Shown here: positions 1 through 8,483 of the stretch, piece by piece
How positions within the stretch are numbered: position 1 is the first letter of the stretch
Layout: each line of letters begins with the position of its first letter
Assembly: GCF_023147585.1 (NCBI RefSeq)
Contig: NZ_JAHXOZ010000003.1
Span: 149,316-213,315, forward strand
DNA length: 64,000 nucleotides
Direction: 5' to 3'
Source of the DNA: Micrococcus sp. EYE_212
Lineage (GTDB): Bacteria > Actinomycetota > Actinomycetes > Actinomycetales > Micrococcaceae
Position numbers and translations under genes: made by a program
Notes under the pieces: generated by a model
Seen by the model: only the letters and a program-made list of their open reading frames with translations
What the model was told of the DNA's origin: nothing
Databases searched by the model: none

Positions 1-591
1 CGGGTCCACGCGCCAGGCCGGGGCGCAGCCGTTCGGCACGGGGACGAGCACCTCGGCGGCCTCGAGTCCGGCGTCGGCCGGGGTGGGGTACACGAACGCG
101 GTGAAGCGCCCCTTCACGGCGGCCCGCAGCTCGCCGGCGTAGACCTCCTCCACGACGCGCTGTACCGTGCCGTCGCGCGGGTCGAACGAGGTGATGGCAC
201 CGATCCGCGCGCAGCCGGCGCCGCCGTCGAAGGTCAGCGAGTAGACGCCGGGGACGGTGGTGTACTCGTCGGCCGGCAGGATGACCTCGGGCCCGTCCTC
301 CCCGTCCACGACGGCCAGGATCGCCGTCGACTCCGCGTGCTGGCGGACGGGCGTCACCACCGTGCGGGCGAAGACGCCCGCGAGCGCGGAGCTGGCCCCG
401 GCCACGACGAACGCCCCGGAGAGGGCCACGCTGCCCAGCACCGGGGACCAGCGCGCCATGGGCGCGGCGATCGCCACGGAGCCGCGCACGGTGCCCTTCA
501 CCCCTCGGCGCACCAGGCGCTGCGCGAGGGGCACGGCTCCGCGAGCGCGGGACCGGTGGCGGCGGGGGCGACGGCGGCAGGAGGAGGCCAT
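1..591 (-). CDS. alpha/beta hydrolase, N-terminal part (runs off the window)
   Basis: An open minus-strand frame begins at ATG 591 and reads without a stop to base 1, giving 197 residues of an incomplete protein. It starts with a short Arg-rich cytoplasmic stretch, then a hydrophobic Ala/Val-rich segment at about residues 38-75 that looks like one membrane anchor. A beta-rich region follows containing FDGGAGCARIGAI and DGTVQR. That order resembles the N-terminal lead-in of a family of actinobacterial membrane-anchored alpha/beta hydrolases, whose catalytic domain would lie beyond base 1. The catalytic Ser motif is therefore not visible and the substrate is unknown. It is divergent from msrB. 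The hydrolase call comes from the lead-in only. Confidence 0.6.
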   Translation of the reverse strand, partial: MASSCRRRPRRHRSRARGAVPLAQRLVRRGVKGTVRGSVAIAAPMARWSPVLGSVALSGAFVVAGASSALAGVFARTVVTPVRQHAESTAILAVVDGEDGPEVILPADEYTTVPGVYSLTFDGGAGCARIGAITSFDPRDGTVQRVVEEVYAGELRAAVKGRFTAFVYPTPADAGLEAAEVLVPVPNGCAPAWRVDP

Positions 592-699
592 GAGTGCATT
601 CTCGACCACGCACGCGCGGGCGGGCCAATCCGCACCGACCGCGCCGATCCGGCCGGCCCGGCGGGGAACAGGGCGAGCGGCGCGGGCGTTGTGCGGACC

Positions 700-1203
700 A
701 TGAGCACCCACGAGACCGCATCCCCGGACACCCCTCCGCACGCCGCCCCGCCCGCGACGCCGCACTCCGCGGCCCTCACCGAGGAGGAGTGGGCGCGCCG
801 CCTCACCCCGGAGGAGTTCCAGGTCCTGCGCCGCGCCGGCACGGAGCGCCCCTACACGGGCGAGTACTGGGACTCCCACGTGCAGGGCGTGTACGCGTGC
901 CGCGCGTGCGGGGCGGAGCTGTTCCGCTCGGACGAGAAGTTCGACTCCCACTGCGGCTGGCCCTCCTTCTTCGCACCCCTGGCCGAGGACCGCGTGGAGT
1001 ACATCAAGGACGAGACCCTCGGCATGCAGCGGATCGAGGTGCGCTGCGCCGGGTGCGGCTCCCACATGGGCCACGTGTTCCAGGGCGAGGGCTACGGCAC
1101 GCCCACGGACCTGCGCTACTGCATCAACTCGATCTCGCTGCGCCTCAGCCCGTCCGACGTGCCCTCCGCCGACGCGTCCGACACGCCGGGCGACGCGGCG
1201 TGA
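700..1203 (+). CDS. msrB: peptide-methionine (R)-S-oxide reductase
   Basis: A 167-residue cytosolic enzyme that reduces methionine-R-sulfoxide in oxidised proteins. The MsrB fold is clear: zinc-binding pairs CRAC (C67, C70) and CAGC (C116, C119), the CGWPSFF motif with C85 (usual position of a recycling cysteine), HMGHVF, and the catalytic cysteine C141 in RYCINS. The first 25 residues are a Pro/Ala-rich extension outside the domain. ATG 700 is the first start that keeps the whole domain. The stop codon overlaps the GTG of the downstream threonine aldolase, so the two are probably translated from one message. No MsrA partner lies in the window. Confidence 0.95.
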   Translation: MSTHETASPDTPPHAAPPATPHSAALTEEEWARRLTPEEFQVLRRAGTERPYTGEYWDSHVQGVYACRACGAELFRSDEKFDSHCGWPSFFAPLAEDRVEYIKDETLGMQRIEVRCAGCGSHMGHVFQGEGYGTPTDLRYCINSISLRLSPSDVPSADASDTPGDAA

Positions 1204-2339
1204 GCGCCCCGGGGGCGCCGACGTCGCCCGCCGACCTGCGCGCCTTCGCCTCCGACAACTACGCGGGCGTCCATCCGGACGTGTGGGCCGCCATGCTGGA
1301 CGCGGACGCGGGCCACGCGCGGGCCTACGGCGAGGACCCCGTGACGGCGGCGCTGCAGGAGCGCGTCCGCGCGACCTTCGGCGAGCGGGCCTTCGCGCTG
1401 CCGGTGTTCAACGGCACGGGCGCGAACGTCGTCGCACTGCGGGCCCTGACGCCCCCGTGGGGAGCGGTGGTGTGCGCTAGCCACGCGCACATCGCCACGG
1501 ATGAGGGCGGCGCCCCCGTGCAGGTCGGCGGGCTCTCCCTGCTCCCGGTCTCCACGGGCGACGACGGCAAGCTCACTCCCGCGCTCCTCACGCCCGTGCT
1601 GGGCTCCTTCGGATTCGTCCACACGGTGCAGCCGGCCGTGGTGGAGATCGCCCAGGCCACCGAGGTCGGCACCGTGTACTCGGCGCAGGAGGTGCGGGCG
1701 CTCGCCGACGCCGCCCACGCCGCCGGGCTGAGCGTCTACATGGACGGCGCCCGCCTGTGCAACGCGGCCGCCGCCCTGGGTGTGCCCCTGCGGGAGTTCA
1801 CCACCGACGCCGGCGTGGACGCGGTCTCCTTCGGCGGCACGAAGAACGGTGCGCTGGGCGCGGAGGCCGTGGTCGTGCTGAACCCGGAGGCCGTGGCCAC
1901 CGCGGCCATGGTCACCGACCGCGACGTGCCGGGCCGCGAGCGCGACGCGGACTCCGCGGCGCAGATGTCCCTGGGGTACCTGCGCAAGTCCTCGATGCAG
2001 CTGGCCTCGAAGCAGCGCTACCTCTCCGCGCAGCTGCTGGCCCTGCTCACCGACGACCTCGGCGTGCGCCTGGCGGACCACGCCAACGCCATGGCCCGCC
2101 TGCTGGCCGAGCGCGTGTCCGCGCTCGAGGGGGTGGAGCTCTCCCGTCAGCCCGAGGCCAACGCGGTGTTCGCCGTCCTGGACCCGGCCGCCGCCGACGC
2201 GGTGCGCGCCCGTTACCCGTTCTACGACTGGAACCCCGCCACCGGCGAGGTGCGCTGGATGACCTCGTGGGACACCTCCCGCGAGGACGTCGCCGGGTTC
2301 ACGGACGCGCTCGGCCAGGCCCTGGCGGCCCGGCGCTGA
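1200..2339 (+). CDS. ltaE: low-specificity threonine aldolase (beta-eliminating lyase family)
   Basis: A 379-residue PLP enzyme predicted to cleave L-threonine or L-allo-threonine to glycine and acetaldehyde. The fold-type I signature is intact: FNGTGAN for phosphate binding (residues 70-76), a substrate-contact His in SHAH, YMDGARLCNAA with the cofactor-ring Asp at D182, and FGGTKNG with the PLP lysine at K215. The start is GTG 1200, whose last two bases lie inside the msrB TGA stop (overlap at 1200-1203), implying translational coupling. The length matches the family. Related aminotransferase-like lyases share this fold, so the exact substrate is inferred. Confidence 0.88.
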   Translation: MSAPGAPTSPADLRAFASDNYAGVHPDVWAAMLDADAGHARAYGEDPVTAALQERVRATFGERAFALPVFNGTGANVVALRALTPPWGAVVCASHAHIATDEGGAPVQVGGLSLLPVSTGDDGKLTPALLTPVLGSFGFVHTVQPAVVEIAQATEVGTVYSAQEVRALADAAHAAGLSVYMDGARLCNAAAALGVPLREFTTDAGVDAVSFGGTKNGALGAEAVVVLNPEAVATAAMVTDRDVPGRERDADSAAQMSLGYLRKSSMQLASKQRYLSAQLLALLTDDLGVRLADHANAMARLLAERVSALEGVELSRQPEANAVFAVLDPAAADAVRARYPFYDWNPATGEVRWMTSWDTSREDVAGFTDALGQALAARR

Positions 2340-2385
2340 GGACCGCCGACGGCGCGCCCTGCGCCGCGACGCGCACCGGCCCGCC

Positions 2386-2391
2386 TACGCT
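2386..2391 (+). promoter_or_regulatory. -10 box TACGCT of the DUF3000 gene, leaderless type
   Basis: TACGCT (TANNNT) ends 7 nt before the ATG at 2399, so transcription would start at or next to the start codon. No Shine-Dalgarno sequence lies between. No clear -35 is visible. Confidence 0.5.
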
Positions 2392-2398
2392 GTCGGGC

Positions 2399-2998
2399 AT
2401 GACCGTCACCGGGGCGCCCCACGCCGCGCGCGCCGAGGTGCCCGCGGAGTTCCGCCGGGCGCTCGCGGAACTGCGCGACGCCCGGCCCCGCACCCCCGTG
2501 CGCCTGCGCGAGATCCCGGCCCCGCCCGGTCTCGCCCCGCACGCCGTGGCCCTGGCCGCGGACGTGTGCGAGGACGTCGCCGCGGAGAACCCGGCCAGCC
2601 CCGTGCTGGCCACGGGCCGCTTCGTGCTCCTGCACGATCCGGCCGGCTCGCCGCAGTGGCGGGGCCGGTTCCGCGCGGTCACGTACATCCGGGCGAGCCT
2701 GGAGCCCGACGTCGCCACGGACCACCTCGCCGGCGCCGTCGCCTGGACCTGGCTCGTGGAGGCCCTGGAGACCCGGCACGCCGAGCACACCGAGGCCGGA
2801 GGCGTGGCCACGCGCCAGCTCGCGGAGAGCTTCGGCACCCTGGCCGGCGAGCCGGACGTGACGGACATCGAGCTGCGCGCCTCCTGGACCCCGAGCGGGC
2901 GGGATCTCGGGGCGCACCTGGAGGCGTGGTCGGACATGATCTGCGCCTTCGCCGGCCTGCCGCCCGAGTCCGCCGCTCTCCCCCACCCCACCCACTGA
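2399..2998 (+). CDS. DUF3000 family protein
   Basis: A 199-residue soluble protein matching the actinobacterial DUF3000 family, recognised by the run FVLLHDPAG, the W-R-G-RFRAVTYIRA strand, and the conserved Trp-containing segment GAVAWTWLVEALE. It has no membrane segment or catalytic motif that I can name. In Micrococcales this family usually sits directly upstream of the ribonuclease D gene, as here (23 nt gap), which suggests co-transcription, but the function is unknown. The start ATG 2399 is supported by a leaderless -10 box at 2386-2391. Confidence 0.85.
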   Translation: MTVTGAPHAARAEVPAEFRRALAELRDARPRTPVRLREIPAPPGLAPHAVALAADVCEDVAAENPASPVLATGRFVLLHDPAGSPQWRGRFRAVTYIRASLEPDVATDHLAGAVAWTWLVEALETRHAEHTEAGGVATRQLAESFGTLAGEPDVTDIELRASWTPSGRDLGAHLEAWSDMICAFAGLPPESAALPHPTH

Positions 2999-3021
2999 CG
3001 ACCCACCAGCAGGAGCACTCC

Positions 3022-4299
3022 ATGACCCAGGCCGCGTCCGCACCGGGACAGCCGTCCCCCGACGAGGCCGCCGGGGAGGCCCCCGCGCCCCGGCTCATCA
3101 CCGAGCCCGAGGGCGGGACCCCGCATGTGACCGACACCCCCGCCGGGCTCGAGGCCTGCGCCCGCGCCATCGCGGCGGGCACCGGACCGGTGGCCGTGGA
3201 CGCCGAGCGCGCCTCCGGCATCCGCTACGGCCAGCGCGCGATGCTCGTGCAGCTCAAGCGCGCGGGCGCGGGCATCTGGCTCGTGGACCCGGAGGCCTTC
3301 GACGGCCTGGAGCCGCTGGCCGAGGCCCTGAGCGGGGTCGAGTGGGTCCTCCACGCGGCCAGCCAGGACCTGCCCTGCCTGGCCGAGCAGGGGCTGCGCC
3401 CGGACGCCCTGTTCGACACGGAGCTGGCCGCCCGCCTGGCCGGGCTGCCCCGCGTGGGCCTGGCCGCCGTCCTGGAGGCGATGCTCGGGGTCACCCTGGC
3501 CAAGGAGCACTCGGCGGCGGACTGGTCCACCCGGCCGCTGCCCGAGGGCTGGCTGGCCTACGCGGCCCTCGACGTCGAGCTGCTCGTGCCGCTGAGGGAC
3601 GCGCTCGCCGCGCTGCTGGAGGAGCAGGGCAAGACGGAGTGGGCGCGCCAGGAGTTCGAGACCGCCCGGCTGGCGCCCCCGCCCGCCCCGCGCACGGACC
3701 CGTGGCGCCGCACCTCCGGCTCGCACAGCCTGCGCCGACCCGCACAGCTGGCCGTGCTGCGCCGCCTGTGGGAGGCCCGCGAGGAGCTGGCCCGACACCG
3801 GGACGTCGCCCCCGGCCGGCTCATCCCCGACCGCTCGCTCGTGGCCGCCGCCACCGCGCAGCCCCGCACGGTCCCCGCGCTGCGGGACACCTCCGGCTTC
3901 CATGGCCGCTCCGCGTCCCGGGAGGCGCCCCGCTGGATCGCCGCGATCCGCGCCGGGCTCGAGGACACCGCCGACGGCGCAGCCCCGCCCCTGCACGTGC
4001 GCGGCGGGGACGCCCCGCCGCCGCCGCGGGCGTGGCGCGATCGCGACCCGCTCGCCGACCGGAGGCTCAAGACCGCGAAGGCGCGCGTGGCCCGCCGCGC
4101 GGAGCAGCTCGACATGCCCACCGAGAACCTGCTCACCCCGGACACGCTGCGCCGGATCTGCTGGGAGCCGCCCACGCCGCTCACCCCCGAGTCCGTGGAG
4201 GACGCCCTCCGCGAGCGCGGGGCGCGGCCGTGGCAGGTGGAGAACGTGGCCGCGGTCCTGACCGTGGCCCTGCTGGATCCGGACCCCGTGGAGGACTGA
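3022..4299 (+). CDS. rnd: ribonuclease D-like 3'-5' exonuclease with HRDC domain
   Basis: A 425-residue DEDDy exonuclease predicted to trim 3' ends of structured RNAs such as tRNA precursors. Residues 40-195 hold the exonuclease: D60 and E62 (DAERASG), D116 (HAASQDLPCL), and Y180/D184 (YAALDVELL), all four metal ligands present. An HRDC nucleic-acid-binding domain follows at about 245-320 (LAVLRRLWEAREELAR...PGRLIPD), with a C-terminal basic tail. ATG 3022 has AGGAG 8 nt upstream (AGCAGGAGCACTCC). It follows the DUF3000 gene closely, so the two probably form an operon. Length and domain order match actinobacterial RNase D. Confidence 0.9.
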   Translation: MTQAASAPGQPSPDEAAGEAPAPRLITEPEGGTPHVTDTPAGLEACARAIAAGTGPVAVDAERASGIRYGQRAMLVQLKRAGAGIWLVDPEAFDGLEPLAEALSGVEWVLHAASQDLPCLAEQGLRPDALFDTELAARLAGLPRVGLAAVLEAMLGVTLAKEHSAADWSTRPLPEGWLAYAALDVELLVPLRDALAALLEEQGKTEWARQEFETARLAPPPAPRTDPWRRTSGSHSLRRPAQLAVLRRLWEAREELARHRDVAPGRLIPDRSLVAAATAQPRTVPALRDTSGFHGRSASREAPRWIAAIRAGLEDTADGAAPPLHVRGGDAPPPPRAWRDRDPLADRRLKTAKARVARRAEQLDMPTENLLTPDTLRRICWEPPTPLTPESVEDALRERGARPWQVENVAAVLTVALLDPDPVED

Positions 4300-4328
4300 G
4301 CGGCGTTCCTGGGACGGCGCGTCACGGT

Positions 4329-4334
4329 TAGAGT
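4329..4334 (+). promoter_or_regulatory. -10 box TAGAGT of fadB, leaderless type
   Basis: TAGAGT ends 7 nt before ATG 4342. It overlaps the alternative GTG at 4333, which argues that ATG 4342 is the true start. Confidence 0.5.
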
Positions 4335-4341
4335 GAGAGCC

Positions 4342-6525
4342 ATGACACAACGCCCCGCTCCCCTGGACGCCTTCGGCCACCTGCCCGGAATCACCCCGGA
4401 CGAGGTCGTCACCCACATCGAGGTCACCGACCACGCGCTGCCCGGCGGCGTGGGCACCCTCGCCCTCCTCACCCTGGACAACGGCCAGGGCCCGAAGCGG
4501 CCGGCGACGCTGGGCCCGGCCTCGCTGCTGGGGCTCGCCCGCGCCCTGGACGCCCAGGCCGCGCGGGCCGAGGCCGGCGAGATCCAGGCCCTGGCGGTCA
4601 CCGGCACGGAGGGCACCTTCGCCGCCGGCGCCGACCTCTCGCTGATCGCGGGCATCGAGGACGCCGGGGACCCGCAGGCGGGCATCGGCCGCGACCTGGC
4701 CCGGCTCGGCCACGCCGCCTACGACCGGCTCGACGCGTTCCCCGCCCGGACCTTCGCCTTCGTCAACGGGACGGCGCTCGGCGGCGGGCTCGAGCTCGCC
4801 CTCGCGGCCGAGCACCGCGTGGTGGCCGCGGGCGCCAAGGGCTTCGGACTGCCCGAGGTCCGGCTGGGCCTCGTGCCCGGCTGGTCCGGCGTGTGGCGCA
4901 TGCCGCACCTGATCGGCCCCGAGGCCGCCGTCGGCGTCCTGGTGAAGAACCCGCTGGACAACAACCGGACCCTGGACGCGAAGGCCGCGTACGAGCTGGG
5001 GCTCATGGACGCGGTGGCCGAGGGCGACCTGCTGGAGGCCGGCCTGGCGTTCGCCGCGCGCATCCTCACGGGCGAGGGCCAGACCGAGGAGGCGCAGTCC
5101 GAGCACCACGGCCGCGACGTCTCCGACGCAGCGTGGGAGCGCGCGCTCGCGGCGCTCGAGCAGCTCCAGGCCGCGCGCCCGGGGCGCCACCTCCCGGCGC
5201 GCCGCCACGTCGAGGAGCTGTTCGTCGGTGCCCGCACGCGCACGCGCGAGGAGTCGGCCGAGCACGAGGCCGAGGCGCTCCAGGAGCTCATCGGCTCCCC
5301 CGAGTTCCGCCGCACCGTGTACGCGTTCCTGGACGTCGTCCAGCGCCGTGCGAAGAGGCCGGCGGGCGATCCCGGGGCGGACCAGGCCCGCGAGGTCCGC
5401 AAGGTCGGCGTGGTCGGTGCGGGCCTGATGGCCGGTCAGCTGGCCCTGGTGTTCGCCCAGCAGCTCGGGGTGCCCGTCGTGATGACGGACATGGACGCCG
5501 AGCGTGTCGAGCGCGGCCTCGCCGGCGTGCAGGGGCAGATCGAGAAGCAGGTGGCCAAGGGCCGGATGAGCGCGGAGCAGGGCGAGGCGCTCGCCGGGCT
5601 CATCACCGCGGACACGGACAAGTCCGTCTACGCGGACGCCGACGTCGTCATCGAGGCCGTGTTCGAGGAGCTCGAGGTCAAGCGCGCGGTGTTCCGCGAG
5701 CTGGAGGGCATCGTGCGCCCGGACGCGATCCTGGCGACCAACACCTCCAGCCTGTCCGTGGCCGCGATGGCCGAGGTGCTCCAGAACCCGGAGCGCCTCG
5801 TCGGCTTCCACTTCTTCAACCCGGTGGCCCAGATGCCGCTCATCGAGATCGTCCGCGTGGCCGAGACCTCGGACGAGGCCGTGGCCACCGCGTTCGAGCT
5901 GGCCCGCCGCCTCCGCAAGACCGGCGTGCTCGTCAACGACGCGGCGGCCTTCGTGGTCAACCGCGTGCTGCTGCGCATGATGGGCGAGGTGCAGAACTCC
6001 TTCGACGAGGGCACCGACGCGCACACCGCCGACCACGCCCTGGACGAGCTGGCCCTGCCGATGACCCCGTTCACGCTCCTGGCGATGGTGGGCATCCCCG
6101 TGGCGCAGCACGTCTCCGAATCGCTGCAGGCCGCCTTCGGGGCCGAGCGCTTCCCGGTGTCCGCGAACCTCCAGCGCCTCATCGACGCCGGCAAGACCGC
6201 GATCTGGGCCAAGGACGTGCGCGGCGGCGCCGAGAGCGAGGAGGCCGCCGGCGCGACGGGCGAGGAGATCCCGGCCGCGACCGCCGCGCTGCTCGAGCAG
6301 GGCGACGCCCCGCAGACGGCCGAGGAGCTGCTGCACCGCGTGGAGGACGCCCTGGCCGAGGAGATCGGCCTGCTGCTGGAGGAGGAGGTGGTGGCCGCCC
6401 CCGAGGACGTGGACCTGTGCATGATCCTGGGCGCCGGCTGGCCGCTGCACCTGGGCGGCATCACGGGGTACCTCGACGACTCCGGCGCGTCCGAGCGGGT
6501 CAACGGGACGCGCTTCCACGGCTGA
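4342..6525 (+). CDS. fadB: fatty-acid oxidation multifunctional protein (enoyl-CoA hydratase / 3-hydroxyacyl-CoA dehydrogenase)
   Basis: A 727-residue FadB/FadJ-type protein for two beta-oxidation steps: hydration of trans-2-enoyl-CoA and NAD-dependent oxidation of 3-hydroxyacyl-CoA. The N-terminal crotonase domain shows FAAGADLS and the two catalytic glutamates E151 (GGGLE) and E172 (GLPE). A helical linker follows. The Rossmann NAD site is VGVVGAGLMAGQ (about residues 355-366), and the dehydrogenase motif GFHFFNPV is near 490. The usual GAGxMG here reads GAGLMA, a variant I recall from actinobacterial homologues. The partner thiolase is not next to it. ATG 4342 is preferred over GTG 4333 because of the promoter position. 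Confidence 0.92.
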   Translation: MTQRPAPLDAFGHLPGITPDEVVTHIEVTDHALPGGVGTLALLTLDNGQGPKRPATLGPASLLGLARALDAQAARAEAGEIQALAVTGTEGTFAAGADLSLIAGIEDAGDPQAGIGRDLARLGHAAYDRLDAFPARTFAFVNGTALGGGLELALAAEHRVVAAGAKGFGLPEVRLGLVPGWSGVWRMPHLIGPEAAVGVLVKNPLDNNRTLDAKAAYELGLMDAVAEGDLLEAGLAFAARILTGEGQTEEAQSEHHGRDVSDAAWERALAALEQLQAARPGRHLPARRHVEELFVGARTRTREESAEHEAEALQELIGSPEFRRTVYAFLDVVQRRAKRPAGDPGADQAREVRKVGVVGAGLMAGQLALVFAQQLGVPVVMTDMDAERVERGLAGVQGQIEKQVAKGRMSAEQGEALAGLITADTDKSVYADADVVIEAVFEELEVKRAVFRELEGIVRPDAILATNTSSLSVAAMAEVLQNPERLVGFHFFNPVAQMPLIEIVRVAETSDEAVATAFELARRLRKTGVLVNDAAAFVVNRVLLRMMGEVQNSFDEGTDAHTADHALDELALPMTPFTLLAMVGIPVAQHVSESLQAAFGAERFPVSANLQRLIDAGKTAIWAKDVRGGAESEEAAGATGEEIPAATAALLEQGDAPQTAEELLHRVEDALAEEIGLLLEEEVVAAPEDVDLCMILGAGWPLHLGGITGYLDDSGASERVNGTRFHG

Positions 6526-6539
6526 GGCCGGCATCCCGG

Positions 6540-6584
6540 CGCCGGCGGCCCCGTCACCGCGGAAGGGTGGCGGGGCCGCCGGCG
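6540..6584. terminator. strong hairpin terminator after fadB
   Basis: Perfect 14-bp stem (6540-6553 with 6571-6584; arm CGCCGGCGGCCCCG), extended inside by CACC/GGTG. There is no T tract, as is common in high-GC actinobacteria. It lies 15 nt past the fadB stop. It could also stop the leftward gene ending at 6692. Confidence 0.8.
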
Positions 6585-6691
6585 TACCGCTCCCACGGCA
6601 GCGGCGGCACGAGGGCGCGCACGTTCGGCGTCGGATGGGCGCTGGCCGGGTGGCAGGTCATGTCCCTGGCGGCGCTGGTGCCCGCCCCGCC

Positions 6692-7345
6692 TCACTCCAC
6701 CGGCAGTCCGGCGAACGTCACCAGCTGCGCGCCCAGCCCGGCGAGCGCCTCGTCCCTGCCGGCCACCGGCGCGGACGCCGTCCCGCCACCCCAGTCCGAG
6801 GCCGTCACGGCGCCCTCGCGCACGTGATGCGAGCCGATCACCACGCCCTCGCTCACCACGTCCACCCGCACGCCGCCCTCGGCCCCCGCACCGGCATCGC
6901 CGCCGGCCGGCCGCAGCGTCGCCTCCGGCATGCGCACCGGCCCCTGCAGCGGGGATGCCTCCTCGAGCCGCACGAACGTGAGCGCCGCCTCGGCCGCGGG
7001 TCCCATCAGCAGGTGCTCCGCGTAGGAGGGCACGACGTCCTCCCCCAGCCCCGCGCGCTCGCGCTCGATCCGCACGCGCTGCTCCGTGGCGGAGTCCTCA
7101 TAGGACGTCCAAACCCACGTCGCCCCGTCGTCGGTGAAGGCCACCTGGCTCTGCGCGAAGAACCGATCCGGCAGGTCCGGGGTCGCCGCGCGCTGCACCG
7201 CGGTGGGGGCGAAGCCCATGCGGGAGGTGAGCACGCCCTCGGCGAGCCGCCGGAACAGGAAGCCCACGTGCTCCCCGCGCAGGGTCACGGCCTCCCAGCG
7301 CTCGAACGGGGTCAGGTCGAAGGCGGGGCGGGCGGTGTCGGCCAC
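6692..7345 (-). CDS. uncharacterised protein, 217 aa
   Basis: I do not recognise this family. The protein is soluble with no signal peptide or membrane segment. It alternates beta-type runs (VTLRGEHVGFLFRRL, VRVDVVSEGVVIGSH) and includes a Trp-rich strand ATWVWTSY. Near the middle an acidic region is followed by PSYAEHLLMGPAAEAALTF. The start chosen is GTG 7345 because AGGAG lies 8 nt upstream (CCAGGAGACCCGCC); the frame stays open further upstream but without a better site. It is divergent from the Rieske gene and ends facing fadB. Codon use looks like its neighbours. Confidence 0.6.
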   Translation of the reverse strand: MADTARPAFDLTPFERWEAVTLRGEHVGFLFRRLAEGVLTSRMGFAPTAVQRAATPDLPDRFFAQSQVAFTDDGATWVWTSYEDSATEQRVRIERERAGLGEDVVPSYAEHLLMGPAAEAALTFVRLEEASPLQGPVRMPEATLRPAGGDAGAGAEGGVRVDVVSEGVVIGSHHVREGAVTASDWGGGTASAPVAGRDEALAGLGAQLVTFAGLPVE

Positions 7346-7481
7346 GGCGGGTCTCCTGGTCTCGGTCGGTCTCGCCGCGCTCTCACGCACGACGACGGCG
7401 GGTCGGCTCACGATCCTCTCACCCTCCCCCGCGCACCGCACGCGGGGAGGCGCCCGGTCCGCCGAGTGGAACAATGGGGGT

Positions 7482-8012
7482 ATGACCACGCAGGACACCC
7501 GCTCTTCCCAGCCCGCCCCCGCCGCCGAGACCGGCTGCTGCGGCCACTGCGCCCCCCAGGACGCCCAGCCCGGCACCACCCGCCGCACCGTGCTCGGCCG
7601 CGGCGCCGCCGTCGCCGCCGTGGGTGCCGGCTCCCTCGTCCTCTCCGGCTGCACGGATGAGATCCGCGCGGAGGACACGGCGCAGGACCACTACGTCGGC
7701 GCCGCCAGGACGCCCGCCCTCGCCGTCTCGGAGCTGCCCGTGGGCGCCACGACGTCCGTGGAGGTGGAGGGCCGCACGCTGCTGATGCACCGCGTGGACG
7801 AGTCCACGGTGACCGCGTACTCGAACGTGTGCACGCACCAGGGCTGCCTGCTCCAGGTGGTGGACCGCCCCGAGGGGACGGCCTACGCGTGCCCGTGCCA
7901 CGGCTCCCACTTCGACGTGGAGACCGGCAAGCCCTTCGGCGGCCCCGCGCGCCAGCCCCTCATGGACTACGAGGCCGCCATCGACGGCGACCAGGTGGTC
8001 GTCAAGCTCTGA
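7482..8012 (+). CDS. Rieske [2Fe-2S] lipoprotein with Tat signal
   Basis: A 176-residue exported electron-transfer protein. Residues 34-57 form a twin-arginine signal (TRRTVLGRG, then a hydrophobic run) ending in a lipobox LSGC with C57, so it is probably folded with its cluster, exported by Tat and lipid-anchored. The Rieske domain has CTHQGC (ligands C117, H119) and CPCHGS (ligands C137, H140), with C122 and C139 placed for the disulfide. A cysteine-rich stretch GCCGHC precedes the signal and is unusual. The size and single domain fit small Rieske proteins that are not part of cytochrome bc1. The electron partner is not evident from neighbours. Confidence 0.88.
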   Translation: MTTQDTRSSQPAPAAETGCCGHCAPQDAQPGTTRRTVLGRGAAVAAVGAGSLVLSGCTDEIRAEDTAQDHYVGAARTPALAVSELPVGATTSVEVEGRTLLMHRVDESTVTAYSNVCTHQGCLLQVVDRPEGTAYACPCHGSHFDVETGKPFGGPARQPLMDYEAAIDGDQVVVKL

Positions 8013-8057
8013 GCCCGCGCACGCCCGGAACCGAGCGGCGCGGCGAGTCCTGGGAGA

Positions 8058-8483
8058 TCAGACGTCGTCGCCGCGCTCCCGCCCGGGGCCTGCCGGCGCG
8101 GCGAACTCCTCCATGCCGAAGCGCCGGCGCGGCAGCAGTCCCTCCGGGGCGGCGTGACCGGCGTACGGATCGGGCCGGCCCCGCCGGCTGGGCGCGGGCG
8201 TGCGGCTGCCCCGCGACGGCGGCAGCGCCGCGACCTCGCGCCGGTTGGGGTCCCAGCCGGGCTGCTCACGCCGCCGCGCCGGGTAGTAGCGGTGCCGCCA
8301 CCAGAACCAGATGAGCGCCCCGAGCACCGGCAGGATCAGCATGGACACGACCCACGGCAGGCGGGCCCGGTGGTCGAGGGGGCCGCGCGCGAGCGAGACG
8401 AGCCCGCCCACCCAGATCGCCCCCGCGGTCAGGGACACGCTCCACCCCAGGGCCATCTCGGCCGGCGAGGGCACGAGGGGCAT
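8058..8483 (-). CDS. small membrane protein, PLDc_N-like
   Basis: A 141-residue protein with two predicted membrane helices near the N-terminus (about residues 9-30 and 41-63), the second ending in LIWFWWRHRYYPARR, followed by a Pro/Arg-rich cytoplasmic tail. The two-helix plus W-rich arrangement resembles the PLDc_N domain found in small actinobacterial membrane proteins. ATG 8483 overlaps the stop of the aldo/keto reductase gene (ATGA), so it is translated as the last member of a leftward operon. The function is unknown. Confidence 0.7.
   Translation of the reverse strand: MPLVPSPAEMALGWSVSLTAGAIWVGGLVSLARGPLDHRARLPWVVSMLILPVLGALIWFWWRHRYYPARRREQPGWDPNRREVAALPPSRGSRTPAPSRRGRPDPYAGHAAPEGLLPRRRFGMEEFAAPAGPGRERGDDV

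Noticed and set aside
2299..6534. A 1,400-codon open frame on the minus strand
   Set aside because: It is antisense to DUF3000, rnd and fadB, is rich in Arg/Gly/His with no domain, and arises from the high third-position GC of the sense genes.
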